The notes under the pieces: generated by a model
The model's database searches: none
Told to the model about the DNA's origin: nothing
Seen by the model: only the letters and a program-made list of their open reading frames with translations
Source: Nocardioides sp. Root682
Lineage (GTDB): Bacteria > Actinomycetota > Actinomycetes > Propionibacteriales > Nocardioidaceae
DNA length: 64,000 nucleotides
Reading direction: 5' to 3'
Assembly (NCBI RefSeq): GCF_001427795.1
Contig: NZ_LMHJ01000001.1
Span: forward strand, 1,823,664-1,887,663
Shown here: piece after piece, positions 1 to 8,413 of the stretch
How positions within the stretch are numbered: position 1 is the first letter of the stretch
Layout: every line of letters begins with the position of its first letter
Position numbers and translations under genes: made by a program

Positions 1-2
1 GG

Positions 3-788
3 GCGCTGTTCTCCCTGGCGCGATGGGCACCGTTCGCCGCAGACGCCGTCACCTACGCCGCCGGGTGGCTGCTGCTGGGCCGCGTCCGCGCCGACCTCTC
101 CCCCGCACCCGCCGCCAGCGACGCCCACCCGGTCCGCGACCTCGGCGAGGGACTGCGCTTCCTGTGGGACCGGCCGTTCCTGCGTGTGCTGCTCGTCTGG
201 TCGCCTGCAGCGAACCTCTCGATCAACGCACTCTTCTTCCTCGCCCTGCTCCGGCTGATCGAGGCCGGATTCCCGGCCTGGCAGATCGGCCTCGTCGAGA
301 CGGCCATCGGGGGCTTCGGCATCCTGGGCGCGCTGGCCGCGCCCCGACTGATCGACCGCTACGCGACCGGGCCGCTGACGATCGTGGTCGCGTGGAGCTT
401 CGTGCCGTTGTCGCTCCCGCTCGCGCTCTGGAACCATCCGTGGGCGCTGGCGCTGGCCGCCTCGGTCGGCATGTTCCTCAACCCGGCCGGCAACGCGGGC
501 GTGATGGCCTACCGGATGGCGATCACGCCCACGGCTCTCATCGGTCGCGTGCAGTCGACCATGCAGTTCACCTCGATGCTGACCATGCCTGTGGCGCCGG
601 CGCTCGCGGGCGTCCTGCTCTCCGTGTTCGACGGCGGCACGGCCGTCCTCGCTCTGACCGCGTTCGTGGCAGCAGTGGCCCTGATCCCGACCCTGTCCCG
701 CTCGGTGCGGCAGGTCCCGCGTCCACCGGACTGGCCGCGGATCGCGGGCCCAGAGGTGGACCAGACACCCGCCCTTGCCAGCACCTGA
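3..788 (+). CDS. MFS efflux transporter, 5' truncated by window edge
   Basis: The frame is open from the window edge to a TGA at 786-788, so at least 261 C-terminal residues are seen and the real start lies outside. The protein is very hydrophobic with about six or seven membrane segments (for example TAVLALTAFVAAVALIPTL near the end). The segment EGLRFLWDRPFLR, near visible residue 50, resembles the central cytoplasmic loop of MFS_3/EntS-type drug and siderophore exporters, followed by the second six-helix half. An in-frame GTG at 186 is not the start, because recognisable family sequence continues upstream of it. The substrate cannot be told from sequence. The stop lies 13 bases before the ATG of the downstream lipoprotein gene, so the two may be co-transcribed. 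Confidence 0.85.
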   Translation, partial: ALFSLARWAPFAADAVTYAAGWLLLGRVRADLSPAPAASDAHPVRDLGEGLRFLWDRPFLRVLLVWSPAANLSINALFFLALLRLIEAGFPAWQIGLVETAIGGFGILGALAAPRLIDRYATGPLTIVVAWSFVPLSLPLALWNHPWALALAASVGMFLNPAGNAGVMAYRMAITPTALIGRVQSTMQFTSMLTMPVAPALAGVLLSVFDGGTAVLALTAFVAAVALIPTLSRSVRQVPRPPDWPRIAGPEVDQTPALAST

Positions 789-801
789 GCAGAATGGGTC
801 C

Positions 802-1833
802 ATGCTTCTCCGCCGCTGTGCCGCCACCGCCTTCGGACTCCTGGTCCTCGCTCCGGGCCTCGCCGCCTGTGGCGGCGGGACCGACCTCGAGGTCGGTGAC
901 GTCGTTCCTGCCCGGGACGACGCCCAGTTCGTCGACGGCACCGCGTCCTCGGTGACCCTTCCGGTCGGCCGGCTCGAGGTCACCCTCGGCAAGTCCACCA
1001 CCCAGCTCGCCGCCAGCGACAACCGCCAGCTCGAGGAGATCGCCGCGCCCGACGGCAGCACCTTCGTCCCGCTGACCTGGCAGTACGACGCCGCGACCTT
1101 CGGGGAGTACGCCGACTACATCACCAACGACGACGGTCCGACCATCGACCTGGTGTCCGACGGGGCGTCGTACCGGCTGCCCGCCCCACGGGAGATGGGC
1201 GAGGGCTCGACCTCCTTCTACGTGCTGGTCTCCGGCTCGGGCAAGGAGCCGAGCCTCGCGGTCGACTTCGACGGCGTCACGCAGACCCTCGACCTCAACA
1301 CGGGCGAACGCGACACCGGCGCCGCGGCGCCGCTCTACGACCTCGAGGCGCCCAAGGACAAGCGGCGTCCCTGCCAGGCCGACGTGGAGTTCACCACCAA
1401 GCGGGTGGCGAAGGACTTCACCTGCAGCGTGCGCCGCGTCGCACGCTTGCCGTACGCCGGCGACGCGTGGGCCGAGCCCGGCCACACCTGGCTGGTGATC
1501 ACCATCCGTACCTCGATCCGACGCTTCGACCAGGTGGCGAAGGACTTCCGCTCCGGCGCCGTGTACTTCGCCAGCGACGTCGAGTCGACGTTCAGGCTCG
1601 GCGACGTCGAGGCCAGCGCGGTCATCGAGGACCAGGACGAGCGCGTGTGCCCGGATGTTCGCCAGGGTGGTTGCACGACGGTGAACCATGTCGTCTTCGA
1701 CCTGGCCGACAAGGCCTCGACCCGCCTCACGGTCGAGCAGAACTACGAGCTGACGCTCAACTCCGTGTACGGCGGCGCCGACGCCAGGGAGACCCTCGAG
1801 CTCCCGCTGACGACCACCACGACGGTGCGCTGA
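802..1833 (+). CDS. Secreted lipoprotein of unknown function
   Basis: 343 residues. The N-terminus has two arginines, a hydrophobic stretch and the lipobox GLAAC, so it should be exported, cut before Cys and lipidated on the outer face of the membrane. I chose ATG 802 over the upstream in-frame ATG at 775 because it gives a standard lipoprotein signal; a CAGAAT hexamer six bases upstream could be a weak leaderless -10. The mature part is mostly beta-rich, with two similar halves (each containing a GRLEVTLG- or GDAWAEPGHTW-like strand and a Cys pair), suggesting two related domains such as the immunoglobulin-like folds of DUF4352-type proteins. I do not recognise a specific family. It converges on purL with a 39-base gap. 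Confidence 0.8.
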   Translation: MLLRRCAATAFGLLVLAPGLAACGGGTDLEVGDVVPARDDAQFVDGTASSVTLPVGRLEVTLGKSTTQLAASDNRQLEEIAAPDGSTFVPLTWQYDAATFGEYADYITNDDGPTIDLVSDGASYRLPAPREMGEGSTSFYVLVSGSGKEPSLAVDFDGVTQTLDLNTGERDTGAAAPLYDLEAPKDKRRPCQADVEFTTKRVAKDFTCSVRRVARLPYAGDAWAEPGHTWLVITIRTSIRRFDQVAKDFRSGAVYFASDVESTFRLGDVEASAVIEDQDERVCPDVRQGGCTTVNHVVFDLADKASTRLTVEQNYELTLNSVYGGADARETLELPLTTTTTVR

Positions 1834-1847
1834 CCTCAGGCCGCCCC

Positions 1848-1880
1848 GGGTCAGCCGGGGGTCAGTCGGGGGTCAGCCCA
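1848..1880. repeat. Three tandem 11-bp repeats across the purL stop codon
   Basis: Three adjoining copies, GGGTCAGCCGG, GGGTCAGTCGG and GGGTCAGCCCA, run from the gap between the convergent lipoprotein and purL genes into the last codons of purL. The TCA in the third copy is the purL stop (TGA on the minus strand); the other two copies place additional TGA triplets just after it. It may have arisen by slippage. No stable terminator hairpin is obvious here. Confidence 0.8.
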
Positions 1881-4146
1881 GGGCCGCCGGCAGGGTCGCC
1901 GTCCAGGCGTCCCGCAGGTCGGCGACAGCGACGTCGAACTGTCCCTCGACGACGAGGGCGTCACCGCCCGTGGTGCCGAGCTCGGTCATCGGCACGTCGT
2001 GGCGGGCACACAGGGCGCGCAGCTCCTCGATGTCGACGTCCTCGACGGTGATCACGGCACGGGCGACCGACTCGGTGAAGAGCGCGACGAACGCGTCTCC
2101 TTCGAGGGTCACGGTGGCCCCGATCCCGCTGACCATGGCGCCCTCGGCCAGCGTCTGCGCCAGACCACCGTCGGACAGGTCGTGCGCGCTGGTGGCCACG
2201 CCCACGAGGTCCTTCAGGAGCCGGGCGAGGTTGCGCTCGGCGTCGAGGTCGACCTGCGGCGGCAGGCCACCGAGGTGGCCGTGCACGACGTTGGCCCACT
2301 CGGAGCCGGACAGCTCCTCACGGGTGGTGCCGAGCAGGACGATCTGCTCGCCGGCCGCCTGGAAGGACGACGGCGTGCGGCGTCGTACGTCGTCGATGAC
2401 GCCGAGCACGGCGACGACAGGAGTCGGCAGGATGGCCGTCTCGCCGGTCTGGTTGTAGAGGCTGACGTTGCCGCCGGTGACCGGGATGCCGAGCTCGAGG
2501 CAGGCGTCCTTGAGGCCACGGCAGGCCTCGGCGAACTGCCACATCACATCGGGGTCCTCGGGGGAGCCGAAGTTCAGGCAGTCGCTGACGGCCAGCGGCA
2601 TGGCGCCGCCGGTGGCGACGTTGCGGTAGGCCTCCGAGAGCGCGAGCTGCGCGCCGGCGTACGGGTCGAGCTTGGCGAAGCGACCGTTGCAGTCGGTGGC
2701 GACAGCGACACCGAGGTTGCTCTCCTCGTCGACGCGGATCATCCCGCTGTCGGAAGGCTGCGCGAGGACGGTGTTGCCCTGCACGTAGCGGTCGTACTGG
2801 TCGGTGATCCACGACTTGTCGCACAGGTTGGGGCTCGCGACGAGCTGGAGCAGCGTGGCCTTCAGCTCCTCGCCGGTGGTCGGGCGCGCGAGCGCCTCGG
2901 CCTTGTCGGCCTGCAGCGCGTCCTGCCAGTCGGGGCGGGCGAAGGGCCGGTTGTAGACGGGGCCCTCATGGGCGACGGTGCCCGGGGGGACGTCGACGAC
3001 GCGCTGGCCGTGCCAGTCGATCTCGAGGCGACCGGTGTCGGTGACCTCACCGATGACCGCGGCCTCGACGTCCCACTTGGCGCAGATCGCCAGGAAGGCG
3101 TCGACGTTCGCCGGTTCGACGACCGCCATCATCCGCTCCTGCGACTCGCTCATGAGGATCTCCTCGGGCGAGAGCGTGGAGTCGCGCAGCGGCACCTTGT
3201 CGAGGTGGACGTGCATGCCGCCGTCACCAGCAGACGCGAGCTCGGAGGTCGCGCAGGAGAGCCCGGCGCCGCCGAGGTCCTGGATGCCCGCGACGACGTG
3301 GGCCGCGAAGAGCTCGAGGGTGCACTCGATGAGCAGCTTCTCCATGAACGGGTCGCCGACCTGGACGGCGGGGCGCTTGGCCGGGCCGTCGGCGTCGAAG
3401 GTCTCGGAGGCGAGGACCGAGACGCCGCCGATGCCGTCGCCGCCGGTGCGGGCGCCGTACAGGATGACGAGGTTGCCCTTGCCCGTGGCGTTGGCCAGGT
3501 GCAGGTCCTCGTGGCGGAGCACTCCGACGCAGAGCGCGTTGACGAGGGGGTTGCCGAGGTAGGTCTCGTCGAAGACGGCCTCGCCGCCGATGTTGGGCAG
3601 CCCCAGGCAGTTGCCGTAGCCGCCGACGCCCGCGACGATCCCGGGCAGCACCCGGTGGGTGTCGTCGGCATCGAGCGGGCCGAAGCGCAGCGGGTCCATC
3701 ACGGCGACCGGGCGGGCACCCATCGCGATGATGTCGCGGACGATGCCGCCGATACCGGTCGCGGCGCCCTGGTAGGGCTCGACGTACGACGGGTGGTTGT
3801 GGCTCTCGACCTTGAAGCTGACCGCGTAGCCCTGGCCGATGTCGAGGACGCCGGCGTTCTCGCCGATCCCGGCGAGCATCGGACCGATCGGCGTCACCTG
3901 GGGGATCTCGCCGAACTGCTTGAGGTGCACCTTGGAGGACTTGTAGGAGCAGTGCTCGCTCCACATCACCGAGTACATCGCCAGCTCGGAGCTGGTCGGC
4001 CGGCGCCCGAGGATCTCCTTGATCCGGTCGTACTCGTCGGTCTTGAGACCGAGGTCGGCCCAGGGCTGCTCGCGCTCCGGGTCGCCGGTCGCGACCGCGA
4101 CGGTGTCGAGCGCAGGACGGGACGGTGCAGGAGCGGAGTCGGCCAC
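1873..4146 (-). CDS. purL: Phosphoribosylformylglycinamidine synthase subunit PurL
   Basis: 757 residues, the length of the small PurL that works with PurQ and PurS, not the 1,300-residue single-chain enzyme. It is the ATP-dependent synthetase subunit turning FGAR, glutamine-derived ammonia and ATP into FGAM, step 4 of purine synthesis, in the cytoplasm. Visible signatures are [14 protein letters not shown] near residue 60, KVESHNHPS near 110, [21 protein letters not shown] and the second-half [11 protein letters not shown]. The start is GTG 4146: a TAGATT hexamer lies exactly six bases upstream, so the mRNA is probably leaderless. purQ and purS lie on the same strand upstream but are separated by the oppositely oriented DUF1906 gene, so purL needs its own promoter. 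Confidence 0.97.
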   Translation of the reverse strand: MADSAPAPSRPALDTVAVATGDPEREQPWADLGLKTDEYDRIKEILGRRPTSSELAMYSVMWSEHCSYKSSKVHLKQFGEIPQVTPIGPMLAGIGENAGVLDIGQGYAVSFKVESHNHPSYVEPYQGAATGIGGIVRDIIAMGARPVAVMDPLRFGPLDADDTHRVLPGIVAGVGGYGNCLGLPNIGGEAVFDETYLGNPLVNALCVGVLRHEDLHLANATGKGNLVILYGARTGGDGIGGVSVLASETFDADGPAKRPAVQVGDPFMEKLLIECTLELFAAHVVAGIQDLGGAGLSCATSELASAGDGGMHVHLDKVPLRDSTLSPEEILMSESQERMMAVVEPANVDAFLAICAKWDVEAAVIGEVTDTGRLEIDWHGQRVVDVPPGTVAHEGPVYNRPFARPDWQDALQADKAEALARPTTGEELKATLLQLVASPNLCDKSWITDQYDRYVQGNTVLAQPSDSGMIRVDEESNLGVAVATDCNGRFAKLDPYAGAQLALSEAYRNVATGGAMPLAVSDCLNFGSPEDPDVMWQFAEACRGLKDACLELGIPVTGGNVSLYNQTGETAILPTPVVAVLGVIDDVRRRTPSSFQAAGEQIVLLGTTREELSGSEWANVVHGHLGGLPPQVDLDAERNLARLLKDLVGVATSAHDLSDGGLAQTLAEGAMVSGIGATVTLEGDAFVALFTESVARAVITVEDVDIEELRALCARHDVPMTELGTTGGDALVVEGQFDVAVADLRDAWTATLPAALG

Positions 4147-4152
4147 GGGGCA

Positions 4153-4158
4153 AATCTA
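4153..4158 (-). promoter_or_regulatory. -10 element of purL (leaderless)
   Basis: TAGATT on the minus strand, followed by six bases and then the purL GTG. This is the spacing expected when transcription starts on the start codon; there is no Shine-Dalgarno sequence. Confidence 0.6.
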
Positions 4159-4249
4159 TCGGCCGTGGTCGCCGGCCCCTCCGCCCGCTCCCCCATGAGA
4201 TCGGTCACCGGGCTGCTCACGCTGCGCTCCGCCCGCTCCTGCCGCGAAT

Positions 4250-4303
4250 TACAGGTCTGTAGTTACCCCGGAAGGCTGTTACTGGTGTGAAAGTTGGGGT
4301 TAC
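4250..4303. promoter_or_regulatory. GTTAC repeats and a TACAG/CTGTA inverted repeat upstream of the DUF1906 gene
   Basis: The purL/DUF1906 divergent region (4147-4353) holds an inverted repeat TACAG-GT-CTGTA at 4250-4261 and three GTTAC pentamers at 4262, 4278 and 4299 on the plus strand, spaced 16 and 21 bases start to start. Repeated GTTAC-like pentamers are reminiscent of sites reported for the actinobacterial cell-wall regulator MtrA, which would suit a peptidoglycan-binding protein, but this is only a motif resemblance. Confidence 0.35.
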
Positions 4304-4353
4304 CGTGACGTGGCCACCACGGCTCTTCCTTCTTCCCCTGGAGTTGTTCCGCC

Positions 4354-5793
4354 ATGTCTGTCCGGCTCGTTTCCACCTCGGTACGACGACCCGCGCCGCA
4401 CGCACGCCTGCGCCAGCGGTCCGGTCGGATCGCCACCGGCGTCCTGGCGGCCGCGCTCGCGCTGACACTGCTCGGACAGCTCCGCAGCGACACCCCGACC
4501 CGCGACCCGCGGCCGATCGACCTGACCGCCGCCGGCACCAACCCCGCGACCCCCGGCAGCTTCACCGGCTACGGCTTCGACCAGTGCCTGACCCCGTCCC
4601 AGGCCGCGATGACCGCCTGGCTCGAGCACTCGCCCTTCCTCGCCGTGGGCGTCTACATCAGCGGCAACTCCCGCGCCTGCCGCAACCAGCCGAACCTCAC
4701 GCCGGCGTGGGTGAGCACCCAGCTCGCGAAGGGCTGGCGGATCCTGCCCATCACGCTCGGCCCCCAATCCACGTGCGTGGGCCGGTTCCCCCGGTACGGC
4801 CCGAGCATCGACCCGACCATCAGCAACAGCAGCACCAGCGGCTACGCCGCCGCCCGCAAGCAGGGCGGCCTCGAGGCGATCAACGCCGTCGCCGCCGCCC
4901 AGGCGCTGGGCATCACCCCGGGCAGCACGCTCTGGTACGACATCGAGGGCTGGTCGGACTACCGCAACGCGACCTGCCGGGAGTCGGCTCTCGCGTTCCT
5001 CTCCGGATGGACGATCAGGATGGGCAAGAACGGCTACGTCTCGGGCGTCTACTCCAGCGCCGGCTCGGGCATGCGGATCCTCGACGACGCCCGCGCCGCG
5101 GGCCGTACGGACGTCACGCTGCCCAGCAGGATCTGGCTCGCTCGCTACGACAACGTCGCCAACACCTCGGCCTCGCAGTACTTCAGCGACGCCGGCTGGC
5201 AACGGGCCCGCGTGAAGCAGTACACGGGTGGACACAACGAGACCTGGGGCGGCGTGACGATCAACATCGACCGCAACTTCCTCGATCTCGGCAACTCCAC
5301 CCCGGCCGCGGAGTCCCACTGCGGCGGTGTCCGGATCGATCTCTACCGGTACCGCGCGGTCACCTTGCCGACGGCGGCCTCGGTCCCGAACCCCGACCTG
5401 GTCAAGGCCCTGCAGTGCCTGCTCCGGGAGAAGGGCGTCTACGTCAGCGGCCCGATCAACGGGAACTACGGCCCGCGCACCCGCGCGGCAGCACAGGCCT
5501 GGCAGAAGCGCACCGCCTCGCGGGTCAGCACGACCTTCGCCCTGCGTGACTGGATGACGCTGCTGTCCGACGGCCCGCGCAACGTCATCAAGATCGGCTC
5601 ACGCGGCGTCGACGTACGACGGGCGCAGCGGGCGATCCACGCCGCGATGCCGACCCTGGGCATCAAGATCGACGGGATCTTCGGCACCGACATGGCCGCC
5701 GACGTCCGCTCCTACCGGAGCAAGGTCGGTCTGACCTCGGCCGGGATCGTCAACACGAGCACCTGGGCGAAGCTGCAGACCGGACGCTATTGA
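4354..5793 (+). CDS. Secreted DUF1906 glycoside-hydrolase-like protein with two peptidoglycan-binding repeats
   Basis: 479 residues. A basic, arginine-rich N-terminus (residues 1-27) is followed by a hydrophobic segment (TGVLAAALALTLLGQL), so it is exported or membrane-anchored. Residues about 60-330 match the DUF1906 / Rv2525c-like TIM-barrel (GYGFDQCLTPS, VGVYISGN, GWRILPITLG, LWYDIEGWSDY). The C-terminus carries two peptidoglycan-binding helical repeats: VKALQCLLREKGVYVSGPIN with NYGPRTRAAAQAWQ, then VRRAQRAIHAAM with IDGIFGTDMAADVRSYRSKV. The likely role is binding or cleaving cell-wall glycans; the enzymatic activity of this family is unproven. GGAG lies 13-10 bases before ATG 4354. It converges on purQ with only three bases between the stops. 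Confidence 0.85.
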   Translation: MSVRLVSTSVRRPAPHARLRQRSGRIATGVLAAALALTLLGQLRSDTPTRDPRPIDLTAAGTNPATPGSFTGYGFDQCLTPSQAAMTAWLEHSPFLAVGVYISGNSRACRNQPNLTPAWVSTQLAKGWRILPITLGPQSTCVGRFPRYGPSIDPTISNSSTSGYAAARKQGGLEAINAVAAAQALGITPGSTLWYDIEGWSDYRNATCRESALAFLSGWTIRMGKNGYVSGVYSSAGSGMRILDDARAAGRTDVTLPSRIWLARYDNVANTSASQYFSDAGWQRARVKQYTGGHNETWGGVTINIDRNFLDLGNSTPAAESHCGGVRIDLYRYRAVTLPTAASVPNPDLVKALQCLLREKGVYVSGPINGNYGPRTRAAAQAWQKRTASRVSTTFALRDWMTLLSDGPRNVIKIGSRGVDVRRAQRAIHAAMPTLGIKIDGIFGTDMAADVRSYRSKVGLTSAGIVNTSTWAKLQTGRY

Positions 5794-5810
5794 GCGTCAG
5801 GCGAAGCTGC
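5766..5810. repeat. GGCGAAGCTGC direct repeat flanking a small hairpin at convergent stops
   Basis: GGCGAAGCTGC occurs at 5766-5776 and 5800-5810, on both sides of a five-base-pair stem GACGC/GCGTC (5783-5798) that contains the TGA of the DUF1906 gene and touches the purQ stop. The stem is short, so terminator function is uncertain. Confidence 0.4.
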
Positions 5811-6465
5811 GCTCGACCAGCGACGTGAAGAAGCCCAGCCCGTCCAGGCCGCTGCCGGTGAGCTCCTCGACGGCGTGCTCCGGGTGCGGCATCAGGCCGA
5901 CCACGTTGCCGCGCTCGTTGGTGAGTCCGGCGATGTCGTTGAGCGAACCGTTCGGGTTCATCTCGAGGTAGCGGGCCACGACCTGGCCCTCGCCCTCGAT
6001 CCGGGCGAGCGTGGCGGCGTCGGCGACGAAGCCGCCCTCGCCGTTCTTCAGCACGATCCGGATCTCCTGGCCCTGGTCGTAGGCAGAGGTCCACGGCGTG
6101 CGGTTGTTCTCGATGCGCAGCAGCTGGTCGCGGCACACGAACTTGCGGTGGTGGTTGCGGATCAGCGCACCGGGGAGCAGGTGCGACTCGCACAGGATCT
6201 GGAAGCCGTTGCAGATGCCGAGGACCGGCATGCCCTGCTGGGCCTTGGCGATGACCTCGGTCATCACCGGGGCGAAACGCGAGATGGCGCCGCAGCGGAG
6301 GTAGTCGCCGTAGGAGAAACCGCCGGGCAGGATCACCGCGTCGACACCCTTGAGGTCGGCGTCGCCGTGCCACAGGGCGACCGCTTCGTTGCCGCCGATG
6401 CGGACCGCGCGCTGCGCGTCGACGTCGTCGAGGGAGCCGGGGAAGGTGACGACCCCGACCTTCAC
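5797..6465 (-). CDS. purQ: Phosphoribosylformylglycinamidine synthase subunit PurQ (glutaminase)
   Basis: 222 residues, normal for the class I glutamine amidotransferase subunit. It hydrolyses glutamine and passes ammonia to PurL in the PurLQS complex. The nucleophile is Cys85 in the elbow LGICNGFQI; the oxyanion region is [14 protein letters not shown] near residue 47, and the His/Glu pair is in the C-terminal [13 protein letters not shown] 6465 overlaps the purS stop by four bases (GTGA), so it is translationally coupled to purS. Confidence 0.97.
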   Translation of the reverse strand: MKVGVVTFPGSLDDVDAQRAVRIGGNEAVALWHGDADLKGVDAVILPGGFSYGDYLRCGAISRFAPVMTEVIAKAQQGMPVLGICNGFQILCESHLLPGALIRNHHRKFVCRDQLLRIENNRTPWTSAYDQGQEIRIVLKNGEGGFVADAATLARIEGEGQVVARYLEMNPNGSLNDIAGLTNERGNVVGLMPHPEHAVEELTGSGLDGLGFFTSLVERSFA

Positions 6466-6707
6466 TGCTCGACGCTCACGGCGTAGTTCTCGATGACGGG
6501 GTTCGACAGGATCGTCTCGGCCATCTGGCGCACCTCGGCCAGCACGGCGTCGGTCACCTCGCCGGCGAAGTCGATCTCGAACCGCTTCCCCTGGCGGACG
6601 TCCGTCGCGCCGGTGAAGCCGAGCCGGGGCAGGGCACCGAGCACCGCCTTCCCCTGGGGGTCGAGGATCTCGGGCTTCGGCATGACGGAAACGACGACTC
6701 GGGCCAC
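6462..6707 (-). CDS. purS: Phosphoribosylformylglycinamidine synthase subunit PurS
   Basis: 81 residues. PurS is the small bridging subunit that links PurQ and PurL so ammonia can be channelled. Typical features are the N-terminal strand [20 protein letters not shown] and the family segment [18 protein letters not shown], then NPVIENYAV near the end. I chose GTG 6707 instead of a longer start because the family begins right at this strand and because TAGACT sits seven bases upstream, giving a leaderless start. It heads a purS-purQ operon. Confidence 0.95.
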   Translation of the reverse strand: MARVVVSVMPKPEILDPQGKAVLGALPRLGFTGATDVRQGKRFEIDFAGEVTDAVLAEVRQMAETILSNPVIENYAVSVEQ

Positions 6708-6714
6708 GGGCCGC

Positions 6715-6720
6715 AGTCTA
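6715..6720 (-). promoter_or_regulatory. -10 element of purSQ (leaderless)
   Basis: TAGACT on the minus strand, seven bases before the purS GTG. It supports the short purS start and a promoter for purS-purQ. Confidence 0.6.
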
Positions 6721-6760
6721 GTGACTGCCGACCGTGGCCCGAGCATCGCGTCCGCGTGAG

Positions 6761-8317
6761 CTACGACAACTCGCGCTTGAGGATCTTGCCCGTCGCGGTC
6801 ATCGGGAGCGCGTCGACGAACTCGACGATGCGCGGGTACTTGTACGCCGCCATCTGCTCCTTGCTCCAGGCGATGATCTCCTCGGGCGTGGCGGTGGCAC
6901 CCGGCTTGAGAATGATGACGGCCTTGATCTCCTCGCCGTGGCTGTCGTGCGGGACACCGATCACCGCGGCCAGCGACACCGCCGGGTGGGTGAGCAGCAC
7001 CTCTTCGATCTCGCGCGGGTACACGTTGAAGCCGCCGCGGATGATCATGTCCTTGGACCGGTCGACGATGTAGTACCAGCCGTCGGCGTCCTTGCGGCCG
7101 AGGTCGCCGGAGCGGAACCAGCCGTCCTCGCTGATCGACGCGGCCGTCGCGTCGGGCCGCTTGTAGTAGCCCTTCATGATGTTGTGGCCCTTGATCGCGA
7201 TCTCCCCGATGCCCTCGGGGTCCTTGACCTCGTCCCAGGTGTCGCCGTCGAGCAGCTTCATCTCGACACCGGGGATCGGCGTACCGATCGAACCGACCCG
7301 GGGCGGCTGGCCGAAGCGGGAGAAGCTCGCGACCGGGGACGTCTCGGACAGGCCGTAGCCCTCGAGGATCGTGACACCGAAGCGTTCCTCGAACTGGTGG
7401 TGCACCTCGACCGGAAGGGCAGCGCCACCGGCGACGGCGACGCGCAGGTTCGCCGCGAGGGTCTTGACGTCCACCGTGTCGTCGAGGGCGCCGAGCAGGC
7501 CCCAGTACATCGTGGGGACACCACCGAAGAAGGTCACCTTCTCCTTCAGCATGAGGGCGAGCGCCGGCGCGGCCTCGAAGCGGGGCAGCAGGACCACGGT
7601 GCCGCCGTAGGCGAACGCGCCGTTCTGGATGCAGGTCTGGCCGAAGGAGTGGAACAGCGGCAGCACGCAGAGGTACGTGTCCGGGTTCGCGGAGTCCGCA
7701 CCGAAGAGCGCCTCACCCGTGAGCGCATTGTCGCGCATGTTGCGGTGGCGCAGCTCGGCGCCCTTGGGCTGGCCGGTGGTGCCCGAGGTGTAGAGGATGA
7801 CGGCGGTGTCGTCGTCATCGACGTCGACGGTGTCGAAGGTCGGGGCCTTTCCGGCCACAGCCTGTCCGAACGTCTCGGTGCCCTCGATCGGGGACGGCGC
7901 GGTCGGGTCGGCGGTGATCACGAAGAAGTTCTCGCAGCCCTCGGTCGCCTCGAAGCCGGCGTGGCACTCGGCACCGATCGGGAGGTCCGGCGTGCCCTGG
8001 AACGCGAAGAGCGCCTTCGCGTCGGAGTCGGCCAGGTGATAGGCGACCTCGCGGCCCTTGAGCAGGACGTTGAGCGGGACGACCGTCGCGCCGGCCTTGA
8101 GGATGCCGTAGTAGACGATCGTGAAGTACGGCAGGTTCGGGCAGCTCAGGGCGACCTTGTCACCCGGCTTGATGCCGCGCTCGACGAGCAGGTTGGCGAC
8201 CTGGTTGGCGGCGCCGTTGACCTGCGGGTACGACAGGCGGGTGTCTCCGAAAACGATGGCGGTGCGGTCGGGGAAGTCCTGGGCGCTCTTCTCGAGAAAG
8301 CCGGCGAGGTTCGTCAT
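6761..8317 (-). CDS. Long-chain fatty acid--CoA ligase (FadD family)
   Basis: 518 residues, an ANL-superfamily adenylating enzyme that should activate a carboxylic acid as acyl-AMP and then acyl-CoA. The P-loop is ILYTSGTTGQPKGA near residue 173; the A5 motif is LEGYGLSETSP, the A7 region GWFRSGDLG, the A8 hinge DRSKDMIIRGGFNVYPREIE, and the catalytic lysine is in TATGKILKREL at the C-terminus. No membrane segment is seen. It starts at ATG 8317 with TAGGTT six bases upstream (leaderless) and a palindromic CRP-like site at 8339-8354. Substrate chain length cannot be read from sequence. It lies between purS and purC but has its own promoter. Confidence 0.93.
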   Translation of the reverse strand: MTNLAGFLEKSAQDFPDRTAIVFGDTRLSYPQVNGAANQVANLLVERGIKPGDKVALSCPNLPYFTIVYYGILKAGATVVPLNVLLKGREVAYHLADSDAKALFAFQGTPDLPIGAECHAGFEATEGCENFFVITADPTAPSPIEGTETFGQAVAGKAPTFDTVDVDDDDTAVILYTSGTTGQPKGAELRHRNMRDNALTGEALFGADSANPDTYLCVLPLFHSFGQTCIQNGAFAYGGTVVLLPRFEAAPALALMLKEKVTFFGGVPTMYWGLLGALDDTVDVKTLAANLRVAVAGGAALPVEVHHQFEERFGVTILEGYGLSETSPVASFSRFGQPPRVGSIGTPIPGVEMKLLDGDTWDEVKDPEGIGEIAIKGHNIMKGYYKRPDATAASISEDGWFRSGDLGRKDADGWYYIVDRSKDMIIRGGFNVYPREIEEVLLTHPAVSLAAVIGVPHDSHGEEIKAVIILKPGATATPEEIIAWSKEQMAAYKYPRIVEFVDALPMTATGKILKRELS

Positions 8318-8323
8318 GGCGAA

Positions 8324-8329
8324 AACCTA
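8324..8329 (-). promoter_or_regulatory. -10 element of the fadD-like gene (leaderless)
   Basis: TAGGTT on the minus strand with six bases to ATG 8317; no ribosome binding site is present. Confidence 0.6.
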
Positions 8330-8338
8330 CTTCGCCTC

Positions 8339-8354
8339 CGTGACCGCGGTCACT
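8339..8354. promoter_or_regulatory. CRP/GlxR-like palindrome upstream of the fadD-like gene
   Basis: CGTGACCGCGGTCACT contains a perfect 14-base palindrome GTGACCGCGGTCAC and differs from TGTGA-N6-TCACA only at the outermost bases. Its centre is about 30 bases upstream of the predicted leaderless start, over the -35 area, which would favour repression. Confidence 0.5.
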
Positions 8355-8413
8355 GTTCCCGGGACCACAACGTCCCCACGCGGATTGTGCACCCGACCAG
8401 CGGCCGGGACAGA

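Noticed and set aside
186..788. GTG 186 as the start of the MFS gene
   Set aside because: The family sequence EGLRFLWDRPFLR and further membrane residues lie upstream in frame, so the gene is cut by the window edge.
1999..4290. A 763-codon open frame opposite purL
   Set aside because: Shadow frame of purL; composition is Arg/Gly/Val/Asp repeats without motifs.
4250..4353. A c-di-AMP (ydaO) riboswitch before the cell-wall protein gene
   Set aside because: Such riboswitches often precede actinobacterial cell-wall hydrolases, but the conserved core segments are not present and the leader is too short.
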